In this document: positions 24,201 to 34,907 of the stretch, one piece after another
Position numbering within the stretch: position 1 is the stretch's first letter
Layout: every line of letters begins with the position of its first letter
From: Marchantia polymorpha subsp. ruderalis
Taxonomy: Eukaryota > Streptophyta > Marchantiopsida > Marchantiales > Marchantiaceae
Assembly: GCA_037833965.1 (NCBI GenBank)
Contig: AP031354.1
Location: 9,340,001 to 9,404,000, forward strand
Length of the DNA: 64,000 nucleotides
Direction: 5' to 3'
Translations under genes and position numbers: made by a program
The notes under the pieces: generated by a model
What the model was told of the DNA's origin: nothing
Database searches by the model: none
The model's input: the letters and a program-made list of their open reading frames with translations, nothing else

Positions 24201-25855
24201 ACCTTCACGCTATCGGCCTCGAAGAGGAGAAACCCTTCCTCGCCGGCACACCTTCCTAACACCTGCGCCCAGTCACAAATATCCCACCTCTCTGGATGTG
24301 GGCGGAATCCGCGCGAGGGCTTGTGTCTCTCCTGCAGATACTCGCGCACCATCTCCGGACATGTCCAGTTCCATCCCCACAGGAGGAAATCAAGTTTTAG
24401 CCTTGTTAACACATCTTGAAATGCGCGCAGACCGATCTGCGGCACTCTGAGTGGAGACACTCGTAGCTGGGGGACCTTCGACATCTTCCTTGCGTTTCCT
24501 GCACACACACACAGACGTTCTCCCTTCCGCTCGTTCTCTCACAATCGCCGCTGCGCGTCGGCCGCTCAGACACTAACCAAAATCGCTCTCTCTTGCGCGC
24601 TCAAGTTCGCTGCTCGCAAACTCTCTGCAAGGTCTGTCAAGATCCTCGCGCACTCGTCTCCGCACTCTCTTCTCACTGCAGGTCTCTCCGCCCTTGCGCG
24701 TAATCTTGGAAGCTGGAAAACTCACAATCAAGAATGAGAGAATGAGACTGGAGAGCAGTCTTTTCTTCTCCGAATTCAAGATCGTCCAACGTTCTTACTG
24801 GTTACAATTACGCAGCCGGCTATACGGCATAACGGTTCTTCCTCGCATGCTCGAATTCACGTCTCCGCACTGCGCGCATTCGCATGCGTGAACGTTGAAT
24901 TCTCCCGCCGCCATCGTCTTCCGGACTCGAGTTCGCCGCAGTGGAGCGCATGCGTCGACTATGTTGTCTTTTCCTAACCTGACCATCGCCGGAGGCGTAT
25001 CGCCGCTGGCGTATTCCTTCTCCGTCGGTGCCTCGCTGGAGGCGCACATCAAGTCGGCGTGAATTACGCCGGCGCGTATTCGTACTACTTGTTTTGTCCG
25101 TTCTGCCCCGCCTATCGCCGACGGCACATATCCTGCCGGCGCAAATCATGCCAGCGCACCCGCCTATCCGAGCCACGTCGGAGGCGTACATCCGGCCGGC
25201 GCTACTCTTCCATTGCGCAGCCGTCAAAGGCGCTTCCGCCTCTGAGTTGATTTCCCCCCATGAGGGCGTGGTTCCGCCGAAGGCGCATCGCCGAAGGCGT
25301 ACGGGAGTCCTTTCCGACGGTGAACCCTAGCGCGAACAGCGCCTGTCCGGATGCGAGTTTTCCGACGCTCATAACTTCTTTGTCCCTGATCCATCTCCAG
25401 CGCTTTTGGGCTCGTTAGAACGAGCGTCCCGAGCTCTTTCCAATGCTACCTCAACCAACTGGAACTACCGTGTATACTGATCGTTATGAAGGTTTCCCTC
25501 CCGCGCTAGCGGCGCATCGCCGAAGGCGCACTCATGGTCGGAAGCCTTCAGAGGTCCTAGCCGGCTTCTGACGTCTTCAGCGAGATTTCCTCCGGAGGTG
25601 TCTGCGCCGGAAGCGTACCTTCCCTAAACGCTGGAAGCGCGTGAGTAGAGACACCTCAGCAAAGGAGATCTTGCCGAAGGCGCCGAAGACATTTGGCGCT
25701 GGTACGTCCAACTTCGAGATTCTTCGTGACCTCGTGACGATCTCCTCAATCCACTCTATTTAACGTACCATTTCCTAACTACAGACACTGCTTCGGTACT
25801 TGTTTTCTAAAATTGTTTAAATTCTGCAAAAAAAACAAAAAGTGTGTTACCATAG
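20975..25855 (-). mobile_element. 5' LTR of the old gypsy element, subfamily II, with its own U3 ORF
   Basis: A minus-strand LTR of about 4.9 kb ends GGTGGGTTATTACA at 20975, followed by leader, primer-binding site and gag. It begins near 25855 with TATGGTAACACAC. It contains a diverged homologue of the U3 ORF of units A-E, on the same strand and in the same place relative to the TATA box. The Trp-rich N-terminal block is at about 24508-23400, the linker at about 23356-22900 and the coiled coil at about 22800-21940. The ORF is broken, about two breaks. A TATA box (21901-21906), hairpin (21878-21894) and AC microsatellite (about 21208-21238) follow. It is older than units A-E. The partner 3' LTR should lie left of the window. 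Confidence 0.82.
21878..21906 (-). promoter_or_regulatory. LTR core promoter and hairpin, subfamily II
   Basis: The minus strand carries TATAAA (21901-21906), followed 6 bp later by the hairpin CAAGGC-GTTTT-GCCTTG (21878-21894). Compared with CCAGGC-GTTTT-GCCTGG in units A-E, the second base pair has changed from C-G to A-T on both sides, a compensatory change. Confidence 0.6.
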
Positions 25856-26421
25856 AAACCTCCAATTATGAACGAAGGTTATACCTAGTCAAATAACAAT
25901 TGAAAGTCCCATACTAATGCAAAATGTAAATTATATAACATAGCTTAATACATCGTTGCAATTTAAACACTGTGTTCTAGGTTTAAGTGTTTTTGTATGA
26001 TCATATTTTTAAATCTGCTATCCACATACTGACATGGTTGGGTCCAATTCATCGATAGTTCACCCTAGGGTAAGCGAAGTTACTCTATATACACATTTAT
26101 TTGATGTACAATTAAATTGTCTTGACTAGACCTCCACCATTAATCCCTGCAAGTCTTATCAGCTTTATTGCAATATTATCAAACCGAGTCAAAACATGTA
26201 GAAAAATTGCCACAAGCTCGTAATCTGCACTCTGTACTCGCAAGCTAGCTATGTTACAAGCTTCTATTTTAAGCCATGCGCTGCATGCCAAATTGAAAGT
26301 AAGTCATTTTATGAATTTTGTGCGGATAATTTATCATCAAGTGATATATATATATATATATCTAAGTTTGCGGGCGGAAGAAACCGTAGTCAGACTCAGA
26401 ATGATGTATCGTTGGATGTTT
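25856..26421. other. AT-rich spacer between LTR and LRR gene
   Basis: No gene is seen. The stretch is AT-rich, with a short AT microsatellite at about 26341-26361. It probably contains the 3' untranslated region of the minus-strand LRR gene, whose stop codon is at 26422. Confidence 0.6.
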
Positions 26422-29400
26422 TCAAAATAAAAATCTTTTTCTCAAGGCTGGGATGAGAGTGACCAGACCGATGATAGTTGCGAACCCAACAAAAGCTCCT
26501 ACTGCAAAGGCCGTCACGAACTCACCATGGAAATACAAACTCCATGACTCTGTCCGTTCAGTGACAAGACCAGTATCTAGATGATCATCACAACTAAATG
26601 CAAAAGATTCGCAGGGCTTGTCTATAGAATCTCCACACAGTTTGGGATTTCCAGGCAAAAAAGATCCAAAAAAGCGCGTGTCGAATGAATCTGCAACAGG
26701 AATGGGACCGCATAGTTGATTTAGCGACAAGTTGAGGTAACCCAAGCGCAGTCTGCTAAGTGACACTGGGATTGGACCAGATAACTGGTTTCCTGATAAA
26801 TCAAGCTCTAAGAGGTTAGGAATTTCTCCCAGCTCGGCGGGGATAGATCCCACGAAATTGTTGTCTGCCATGAACAAAGTCGTAAGACGTTGCAATGTGC
26901 CCAGCTCCATGGGTAGTTCTCCAGTAAGTTGATTTCCAGAAATATCCAGCAACGCCATTGCGTCCAGTACGTACTCGTATGGTAAAGTGTTTTCCGCTTT
27001 TCTGAGTGATATCACCTCATAATTATCACTTAAGATTATTGAGTCTTTGTATTGACGCCAGTTTACTTCCTTGAGTTTACTCTCTGTGGGGAGCTTGTAG
27101 GCCATCAATCCTGAGAGATCATGAGGCAATACACCAGTTAACTCGTTGGAAGAGAGGTCAAGTACATGCAATGCGGGAAGCTTCCAAATTGAAGAAGGTA
27201 TGGAGCCGCTGAAGTAGTTAGACGCAAGCTTCAACAGTTTCAACCCCCACAAGTCTCCCCCTGTGACTGTGGTTGATCCAACTGCGCATTCAAGACATCT
27301 AACTTTGGCAGTACCCCTGACAAGTGATTCCTACTCAAATCCAACCACCCCAGATTCGTGCAATTGCTTAATGTGACAGGAAAGAGTCCACTGAATTGGT
27401 TACCGTTGAGAGCCAAAATCCTTAAATTTTCTAGTCCTGCAAAATTTGTGTGCGCTAGGTGCCCTCTAAGAGAATTGTAACTCAATCTCATAAACCTCAG
27501 GGCACTACAGTTGGTTAGAGTAGCTGGAATGCTGCCAATGAGATTGTTGTTGAAGAGTAATAAATCTTCCAACTTTTGTAGCTTACCCAAATCCGGTGGA
27601 ATCTCCCCAGTCAGATTGTTCGTATGCAGACTCAAGCCCCGGATCTCGTGAGGTTGCCCAACTGCTGGGGTATGGATCCTGTTAGAGTGTTATTTCCCAA
27701 GCTGATATATAAGACATCCTGCATTTTAGCCAAGCTCGCGGGAATCTTTCCCGTGAGCTCATTGTCATACAAACTCAACTCTTCCAACTTTTGCAGGTCT
27801 CCAAACTCTTCAGGAATGCCGCCCTCGAACTTGTTTCCCATTAGATACAAATCTATAAGTTGGGTCACATTACCTAGGGCTCTGGTGAGCTTTCCCATCA
27901 GAGCATTGTTGTAGAGGTACAAATATTTCATGTTCGGCCACGACCTCACCATCGCATCCGTCAGACGTCCCGTGAATTTATTCTGGACCAAACCCCAACT
28001 TGCCAGATCCAGATATTCCAGGAGTGTTGAATTCCTCAACGCATCCAAAGGACCAGTGAATTTGTTGTTGAAGAGGGTCAGATCAGTGAGCAAGCTGATG
28101 TTTGTTAAAGATTCAGGGATCTCTCCTCCGAACATGTTTTCCTTGATTCTGATACTCCTTGCACTTGACAGCCTCCCAAGGTCCCCAGGCAGATTACCAC
28201 TGAAGTTGTTGTAGCTGAGTTCCAACCACTCCAAGTTGCGACAAGAAAGGAGGAGCTCAGGAAATGTTCCAGTAAATGAATTATATTCTGCAAAAAGCCA
28301 TAGTAATTCAGTCCAAGATGTGGAACTGACATGGACCAGGTTTCCGGAGAAATAGTTGTACCCCACATCGAGTAGGATGAGCCGAGACAGATTTGCAAGT
28401 CCCACGGGTAGATGCCCTTGCAGTGAGTTGTTTCCAAAAGAAAGGTATTCGCATGTGGTCAAATTCTCCAGTTGATTTGGTACAGATCCTGTGAAATTAT
28501 TTTGTTGAAAACTGAGATACTTCAGCTGTATAAGCTTTCCAAGCTCCTCTGGGATCAACCCTGTAAGATGGTCGTTGCCGTAGAAATCCAAGTACCACAA
28601 CTTTGTGCAGTTTCCTAGGGACCTGGGAATTGTGCCTCTGAGTTGATTTGTAGCGGTCAAGTAAAAGAATCTCTCCGTATCCCAGTTCTGCACAGCTCCG
28701 AAATTTAGACTCCGTAGTTCCGAGAGCTGCCCGAGCTCTTCTGGAATCGTTCCATTGAACCATGATCCCTGAGAGCCAAGGTTCAGTACCTGCAGGCTTG
28801 TCAGATTTCCCAACACTTTAGGAATGCTTCCGTAGAGCCGATTTTCTTCCAGGTTCAGGATTCTCAACCTCGAGAGCCGTCCTAACTCCGGAGGAATCTC
28901 GCTGTGCAGATAGTTTTGATCCAGATGGAGCTCTTCCAGGTACGAAAGATTGCACAAGGAAGGGCCCAACGAGCCAGTCAAATCCAGCGAAGACAAGTTG
29001 AGAGCAGTAACATGCAGCTGACGATTGCAAGTGACTCCGGTCCACGAACAGTACTCTGATCGCTTGCCAGGAGTCCAATCATCCAAGGCACCCTCCGAAT
29101 AGTTCCCGATCCCGTCCTTGAAGGCGAGAAGGGCATCAGCCTCCCTGAAAAAGAAACTTAACAGCATAACTCAATCTGAAGCAGAATAGACTATTTGGTA
29201 ATGCGAGGTTTCATTTGCTCATTCTGGGAACTTTGATCACAATCTGGAAAATATTAAAAGTAATATTGAGCCGGAGTCTTTCACTTACCCAAAGCTAACT
29301 TCCAGCAGCAAAACTGCGTGTGAGAACCCATGGGAACTGTAGTCTGTTTCATGATCATGAAACAATCCCTGTGGACTGTGATGAATCTCTGAAGCATGCA

Positions 29401-29647
29401 GCTGTAATTCTTGATGGTCAAGATGATCTAGGTCCCTTTCCTTGAACTCTGCCGGAAGAAGACGCTGAAACGACAGATGCTGACCTTTACGGCTAGATGC
29501 TATAAAAGTTCTATCGGACTCGGAAGATGATGACTGATGCGAGAGTGGACTAGAGGCTTCTGACGGCCAATTTTCTCCAATTGAAACCGTGGAAGAGAAG
29601 CCAGCGAGTAAACACGCTAGAAGAAAAGTGAATTGAACCGGTGCCAT
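26422..29647 (-). CDS. LRR receptor-like protein (no kinase), with two apparent frameshifts
   Basis: Cell-surface LRR receptor-like protein, about 1027 residues if read as one chain. Exon 1 is 29647-29289 (donor GTAAGTGA). Exon 2 is 29144-26422 (acceptor TTTTTCAG). I chose ATG 29647 because it starts a clean signal peptide (MAPVQFTFLLACLLAGFSS). Then follow a hydrophilic Ser/His-rich stretch of about 95 residues, the LRR N-cap (CSWTGVTC), more than 20 plant LRRs (GxIPxxLGxLxxLxxLxL), an island domain before the last four repeats, a C-cap (NPKLCG), one membrane helix and a short basic tail. There is no kinase domain, so signalling would need a partner kinase. Two places need a one-base change to keep frame: about 27648, and a run of five C (27257-27261, GGGGG on the coding strand). 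They may be sequencing errors or true lesions. Function in defence or development is not shown. Confidence 0.85.
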
Positions 29648-29705
29648 CTTCACATCAATGTTACGGTGGGATTGGAGGTTGGAATGATGGGATTGAAGTC
29701 TGGCA

Positions 29706-29711
29706 TTTATA
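29706..29711 (-). promoter_or_regulatory. TATA box of the LRR gene
   Basis: On the minus strand TATAAA stands about 60 bp upstream of the chosen ATG (29647), a usual spacing for a plant gene with a short 5' leader. It supports the start choice. Confidence 0.55.
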
Positions 29712-30510
29712 GATGCTCTGCTCCCAGAGCCCAGCTTTACTGTTTCTCAAGCAAGTGGATGATATGTCAATAGATAGTTTATGAGACTTTTACCATTGAG
29801 ATCTGTTCATTGACTAAAATAAAATGCACCCGCGAGCTTTTGGCCTTTGGACCGGTCTAAGATTCTAAGCATGAATATCAACGTAATGCAGACTCTTATT
29901 TTTATGAGCTCAGCAGGAATACAGACTGCCAGCGCAAAGACGTTTCGATCGGGATCCCCAATACCTCGGATTAGATCTGTTGATTAGAGAAAGAAGGTCG
30001 CATCTCGGAACAGCAAGAAGCTTGGAAGATGGCAGTCTTCTTTCGTTGCCTTTGAACTTCCCGAGTCTCTACCAGACTCGGGAACTTCATTCTCGGAGCT
30101 TTTCGAGGTATCGTCGTTTGCAAGGTTTGAAAAATTGTGCCGAGAAAAGAGTCGTGACTGTGACTGTGATTGGAACGTTTACTGTGTCGCAGCACGCACA
30201 GGGCCCGAAGGACCGAATACGAAGAGCAGGCGGCTAGAAAGGAGAATTGTCTTGCTTTCACGGACACTCCAGCGACCGACCGTCCGGGCTCGTAGGTCCC
30301 CATGGGTCTGGTCTGGCTCTCGATTCAAAGAACAGGGCCCGGTTCTAGCCACGCAGATGTGCTTCGTCCACTCACAGTGCTGCAGCAGTATAGCACATGC
30401 ATATACAGCATGTCGATCTCGCGTCATGTCTGAGGACTAATACTAACTTCCGAGAGACTATTCAATTCCTTCCTGTAATTTCTGCTTTCTACCATCCTAG
30501 CTCTTTAATG
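29712..30510. other. Spacer upstream of the LRR gene
   Basis: No gene is recognised. The section 30000-30440 has higher GC and short open frames on both strands without recognisable domains. It may be upstream promoter sequence or a degraded fragment. Confidence 0.4.
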
Positions 30511-30518
30511 GCTGCAAG

Positions 30519-30696
30519 CAGGGGCGGAGCTAAGGGGGGCATCCTCCCCCTTTAGCTCCGCCCCTCGTTTCCACAACCTGTAGACCCTTCCTGGGTCTAC
30601 AGATTGTGGACACGAGATGGAGAAAACATTTTCTCCTGAGGCGCTACAGAATTACCTGGCGGGAAGCCTCCCAAAAACATCCTGGCTCCGCCCCTG
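30519..30696. mobile_element. Non-autonomous hAT-type MITE, 178 bp
   Basis: Terminal inverted repeats CAGGGGCGGAGCTAAG and CAGGGGCGGAGCCAGG (reverse complement of the right end) bound a 178-bp element. The flanks GCTGCAAG (30511-30518) and GCTGCAAT (30697-30704) are an 8-bp target duplication with one mismatch, the hallmark of hAT. CAGGGGCGGA ends are common in plant hAT MITEs. Inside are two hairpins: the left end folds back on about 30542-30566, and CCACAACCTGTAGACCC (30571-30587) pairs imperfectly with 30593-30609. There is no coding capacity. It would have been moved by a transposase encoded elsewhere. Confidence 0.85.
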
Positions 30697-31689
30697 GCTG
30701 CAATAGAAGACAATTCAATTCACCTCCATGAATAACTATAATACACATTGTAATAACCCACTAAAGGCTAAAACTGCAATATAGTGGTAGAAAGGTCGAA
30801 CCCACAGGGACAGAGGAACACACAGGGTACAAAGTGTCACGTTTTAACAGACTATTGAGGAGTTTGAATTCTCAGGCAACTGTCACTCCCAGAAATACTG
30901 CAAGTGTCCACTCGGAGCGCACTCGGAGGTCGCACAGTGCAGCGTAACACACACACGCACACACCTGAAACTACAGAAACACAACCCAGAGATCCGTTAG
31001 GACCTCTACTTCAAGATTTCAGGGGGAAAGTCTCTCACGAGCACCCTCGGCAAGCTGCGGGCAGTGACTTCCAACTCCGGCTTTTACAACACTTCCACTA
31101 GCTTGCTGCTAGTGTAGGAAACCCGGTTTGGACTGCCTACTTCGGATCGAAGTCACTCCTACGCGGTGAACAACACTCTCAACTCACAAAACGCGCAGAG
31201 AACACAGGTCCGCACTGAAGGACTCACTGTGAAACATTCCAGTAACACAACAACAGTCTATTGAAGAGTTTGAATTCTCAGGCACTTGTCATTCCCAGAA
31301 CTACTACAGGGGTTACTCTCAAGGCACCTGCTGCAGCGTAACCTGAATTTACAACCAAGGCTTACACGAAGTAGCAAAACTTCACTTTGGCATTCAGGGG
31401 AAAAATCCCAAGGAGTACAATCAGAAAGAAACACTCGAAGGTGTAGGGGCGAAACTGTTCAAGTATCTAACTAGTCACTGGCTCTGAGCATCGGCAGTCA
31501 CCCGCAGGCGCAGATCCGAACTACTCAAGTCTCTAACCAATGTACTAGCTCTGAACATTCGGCCGAAGGCCTTCAGCTACAAAATGCGGAACGCTAAGTT
31601 GTAACTCCTCGTGCGTGGTGACAGAACTCAAGGACACAAACACGCAAAGGAAATGGGTTCCTGATCTGCACTTCTGATGGGAAAGAACC

Positions 31690-31718
31690 CCAGGCAAAAC
31701 GCCTGGAACTATTTTATA
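31690..31718 (-). promoter_or_regulatory. LTR core promoter and hairpin, unit E
   Basis: The minus strand reads TATAAAA (31712-31718), then CCAGGCGTTTTGCCTGG (31690-31706). The TATA box is about 37 bp past the ORF stop, so it would drive genomic transcripts starting in R, not the U3 ORF. The hairpin sits where transcription should start and is kept in every copy. Confidence 0.6.
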
Positions 31719-31754
31719 CCTTCTAAATCCTAACTAGCACTACACTGCACTACG

Positions 31755-34700
31755 CTACACGCCTGCACGGAACCACGCTACACTACACTCCGCGGAACCT
31801 GTACTACGTCTCCTGCGCGGCCGACTGCCGCGCACTAACTCCCTACCCTGCCACTCTTCCGCTCGACTACGCAGTCCCAACCGCTGCAACGCCGCGGACA
31901 CCTCCCCCTCGAGGGCGGACATGGTATCCTGTGCCTTCGACAGAAAGGCCTCGAGCTTCTTCGCTACCTTCCGCCGACTCCTACTGTCGCCTGACAACAA
32001 CCCGGCTGCGCGCAATTCAAACTCACGCAGTGTGAGTTTCTCCTGCGCCTTCACTTCCCAGTGGGCGTAGCCCTTGAGACAGTGGGCGACTCGCCTCGCC
32101 GTCTCCACCTTCGTGCGATCCGCCTCCTTCCTGCGATCCTCTTCAATGGTCACTAATTGCGATTCGGCTTCAGCACGTTGCGCCCTCAATTCGCCACACT
32201 CTGACTGCAGACTGCGGATTAATTCTTCATCCGCCTGCCGTGCGAGCTGACATTGTTCCAACAACCGCGTCTGTCGCACGAGCTCCTCTGACAAAATCCG
32301 ATTCTCGGCCTGCTCAGAGTTGAGTGCTTCCTTGACCTTCACCTGCTCCTTGGTGAGCTCGCCCAGTTTCTCATCCTTCATCTTCTCGGAGTGCTTGTAG
32401 AATTTCTGATTAAGCTTGTACTGTCCCCACAAGCACTCATGCTTCTCCTTCAAGTCCCTCAACTCCTGGTCCACTCTAGCTAATAGCTTGCTGGTGTGGA
32501 CTTTAGTGCGAGTCCTCCTGCGCACTAACTCGATGTAAGATCCCGGCTGGAGTGGGTCGGCGTATTTATCGACCTTGCGATCCAAGTACCGCAGCAACGG
32601 AATCACCTGCTCAGAGAGCGCCGCCGCCGGCGCTCCAACAATTTCCTCCTCCTCCTCCTCGGTGTCTTCTGCTCCTGACATTTCTTCCGTGGAGCCTCCG
32701 TCGTCATCATCCGAGTGGAGAATTTCAGTCGCCATTGATTGCGTCGGCGACTGCCCCGAGTGGGGCTGCACGTCCTCGACGTGTGCTGCCTGCGAAGGCA
32801 CGGCTGCAGCCTCGCTGCTCGTCGCCAAAATGTCTAAGGCGGAAGGCGAATGTATCCGAGCGGCATCCCCGTCGCTCGCTGGTTGATTGCCTACCGCATT
32901 TTCTCTGTCTCTGTCGTCCGTCGCCGAAGGCGATTGAGCGGAGGGTGGCTGCGCGGGGTTGGATTGCGCATCGCGTATCAAGATTTCATCCCGCGGACAG
33001 TCACTCCGCTCCTCCGTCTGCTGCTCCCTCGATCGGTCCGTGGGGGCTGTGCCCGGCCCGTGCGCAGGCGCATGTGCCGGCGCCTTGTCCGCCGCAGGCG
33101 TAGCGCCGCGGACATCTATCGCCGAAGGCGACATGACCGGGGGCCGCACGCCCGATCCTCCTTGGCCTATAGGCCCTACCGCCGAAGGCGCATCTATCGG
33201 CGGACTTCCCGCCGATGGTGCGGCCTCCGCACGCTCTCTGCTCGTATCTCCTCGGCTCGAAGGCCCTGGCGCCGAAGGCGCGAATTGCGGCGCGTGGTGC
33301 GCCGGAGGGTCTGGCCCCGAGGGTCGATGTCTCGTAGGCGGTTCTTCCGCCGGCTCCTTCCCCTTCCTACGTTGGAACGGGGGTGATTCTTGCCTGTGCA
33401 CAGGCGGCACGTGTGGAGGTGTTCTGTGCACAGGTGACCTGTGCACAGGCGACCTGTGCACAGGCGAGCGCCTGTGCACAGGCGGACTGCTCCTTCCCAC
33501 GCGTAAGCGTAGATCCACGTCCACTTGTGTTCGCCGGTCCGCGGAGGCTCGTCCGTCCGCGGAGGTTCGCCTGTGCGCAAACGGAACATCTGTCCGCATC
33601 GCACGTGGTAACTCCGGAGGCCCTTGGCCCGTAGGCGGCCTCTCTCCCGACGAGGTTGCAGCGTGGCCCGCTGCTCCTGCGGTCGTCCGCGCTTCCTCTC
33701 GCCTCTCTGGCGACGCACTTCCTATCTCCGTCGCAATCGTCGCCGTGTCTGCACTGTCAGCTGGCAACACCAGTCTGCGTGCCTTCTGCTTCGGCCGGCT
33801 GTATGGCTCGCATAGCGGCCGCGGTCGAATGGGAGCAGAGGGTTCTTGATGCTGCTCCTCTTCGGCCTCTTCCCTCCATCGCCGCTTCCGCGGCACTCGC
33901 GCCGCAGGGGTGTGTCTCCCTTCGTCTCTCCGTCTCGATGGGGTAGAAGTCGGGGACTCCTCCGCATCAGTGTCGACCTCGTTCTCCCGCACATACTTCC
34001 CGGGATGGTCGATGGACAATGGCGGAAAATGTTCAAGCTCCGCCGCTGTCAAACAATTCCGCTGTCGATAAAAATTGATGAGGAAAGGAGAAAGATGGTT
34101 TAGCGTTCCCCCCTTCTCCTCAAACGCGTGCTGTCGCATCACCCTGTGCAGGATGCTCGCCCAGTGAATGGGAGTTCCCTCGATGACGCACTCCACAAAA
34201 GAGACCTGCCACAATGTGATGTAGCAGGCGCGGTGCGGCTGCAGTAATTGCATCAGCGCCGCGGACAAAGTCCGGCGAAATCGATCTTTGTAATCACGGG
34301 TCCTGTACCCATTCTTGGTTGACCTCCCGGTCTTGAACAGCTCCACAAATTGCGCCTCTTCTTGCTTGGTCACCTTGATGCTCTCGCTGTCGAAAAGGAG
34401 ATGCCCTGGCATGCCAGCACATCTTCCCAACGCCTGCGCCCAATCTTGGACTGTCCACCGGTCAACATGCGGACGCAATCCGCGCGAGGGTGGTCCCTGT
34501 GGCTCTAGCCACTCGCGCACCATATTCGCGCAGATGTAATTCCATCCCCATAGCAGGAAATCGAGCTTTCTTGCTATTAAGCGCTCTTCGAAAGCGCGCA
34601 GCCCGTTCTGCGGCAGGCGAAGTGGCACCATCCGCAATCTGCTCGGTCTCGTCATTGCGTTCCTGGGGTTCGCTCGCCCGCTCATTCTACTTCCGCACTG

Positions 34701-34907
34701 TCCGCGTTTCTTTCTCTCTCGGCAAACTCTAATCGCTCTCAATTCCAAATCACGCGCACTCACTTCTCCCTCAATCAACAAGAAATCTCCTGTGTGGCGA
34801 CGACGAGAATGGTCCGCAGCCAGCAGATGGATGCGCGCGGCGCGCACAAGAGATTGGAATCGCGAATTCAAGAATGGGACGCTCTCCGCCGCCCGGTCGA
34901 AGGTCAT
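31755..34907 (-). CDS. U3-encoded LTR protein, 1050 residues, function unknown
   Basis: The longest uninterrupted frame in the window lies wholly inside LTR unit E, upstream of the LTR TATA box. Residues 1-75 are Arg-rich and less conserved; an alternative start is M75 (MSGRANPRNA). Residues about 90-312 form the block best conserved with the older LTR, Trp/Tyr/Arg-rich (LLWGWNYICANMVREW, RWTVQDWAQALGRC, RTRDYKDRFRRTL, HLSPFLINFYRQ). Residues about 320-730 are a Pro/Arg/Ser/Ala linker with PVHR repeats. An acidic tract follows (about 731-765), then a coiled coil (about 812-954) and a basic end (RPRRRR). I see no zinc finger, membrane helix or enzyme motif. The layout recalls accessory ORFs of plant Tat/Athila elements, but no homology is claimed. 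It is part of a retroelement, not a host gene. Confidence 0.75.
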   Translation of the reverse strand: MTFDRAAESVPFLNSRFQSLVRAARIHLLAADHSRRRHTGDFLLIEGEVSARDLELRAIRVCRERKKRGQCGSRMSGRANPRNAMTRPSRLRMVPLRLPQNGLRAFEERLIARKLDFLLWGWNYICANMVREWLEPQGPPSRGLRPHVDRWTVQDWAQALGRCAGMPGHLLFDSESIKVTKQEEAQFVELFKTGRSTKNGYRTRDYKDRFRRTLSAALMQLLQPHRACYITLWQVSFVECVIEGTPIHWASILHRVMRQHAFEEKGGTLNHLSPFLINFYRQRNCLTAAELEHFPPLSIDHPGKYVRENEVDTDAEESPTSTPSRRRDEGRHTPAARVPRKRRWREEAEEEQHQEPSAPIRPRPLCEPYSRPKQKARRLVLPADSADTATIATEIGSASPERREEARTTAGAAGHAATSSGERPPTGQGPPELPRAMRTDVPFAHRRTSADGRASADRRTQVDVDLRLRVGRSSPPVHRRSPVHRSPVHRSPVHRTPPHVPPVHRQESPPFQRRKGKEPAEEPPTRHRPSGPDPPAHHAPQFAPSAPGPSSRGDTSRERAEAAPSAGSPPIDAPSAVGPIGQGGSGVRPPVMSPSAIDVRGATPAADKAPAHAPAHGPGTAPTDRSREQQTEERSDCPRDEILIRDAQSNPAQPPSAQSPSATDDRDRENAVGNQPASDGDAARIHSPSALDILATSSEAAAVPSQAAHVEDVQPHSGQSPTQSMATEILHSDDDDGGSTEEMSGAEDTEEEEEEIVGAPAAALSEQVIPLLRYLDRKVDKYADPLQPGSYIELVRRRTRTKVHTSKLLARVDQELRDLKEKHECLWGQYKLNQKFYKHSEKMKDEKLGELTKEQVKVKEALNSEQAENRILSEELVRQTRLLEQCQLARQADEELIRSLQSECGELRAQRAEAESQLVTIEEDRRKEADRTKVETARRVAHCLKGYAHWEVKAQEKLTLREFELRAAGLLSGDSRSRRKVAKKLEAFLSKAQDTMSALEGEVSAALQRLGLRSRAEEWQGRELVRGSRPRRRRSTGSAECSVAWFRAGV
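33394..33486. repeat. 15-bp-period tandem tract of the GTGCAC palindrome in the ORF (unit E)
   Basis: Several copies of CCTGTGCACAGG spaced by 15 bp or a multiple encode PVHR repeats in the U3 protein. The full palindrome CGCCTGTGCACAGGCG also occurs outside the ORF in the U3 leader (for example 1994-2009 in unit B and about 35633-35648 in unit E). Equivalent tracts are at 4157-4250, 6957-7040 and 15302-15395. Confidence 0.75.
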
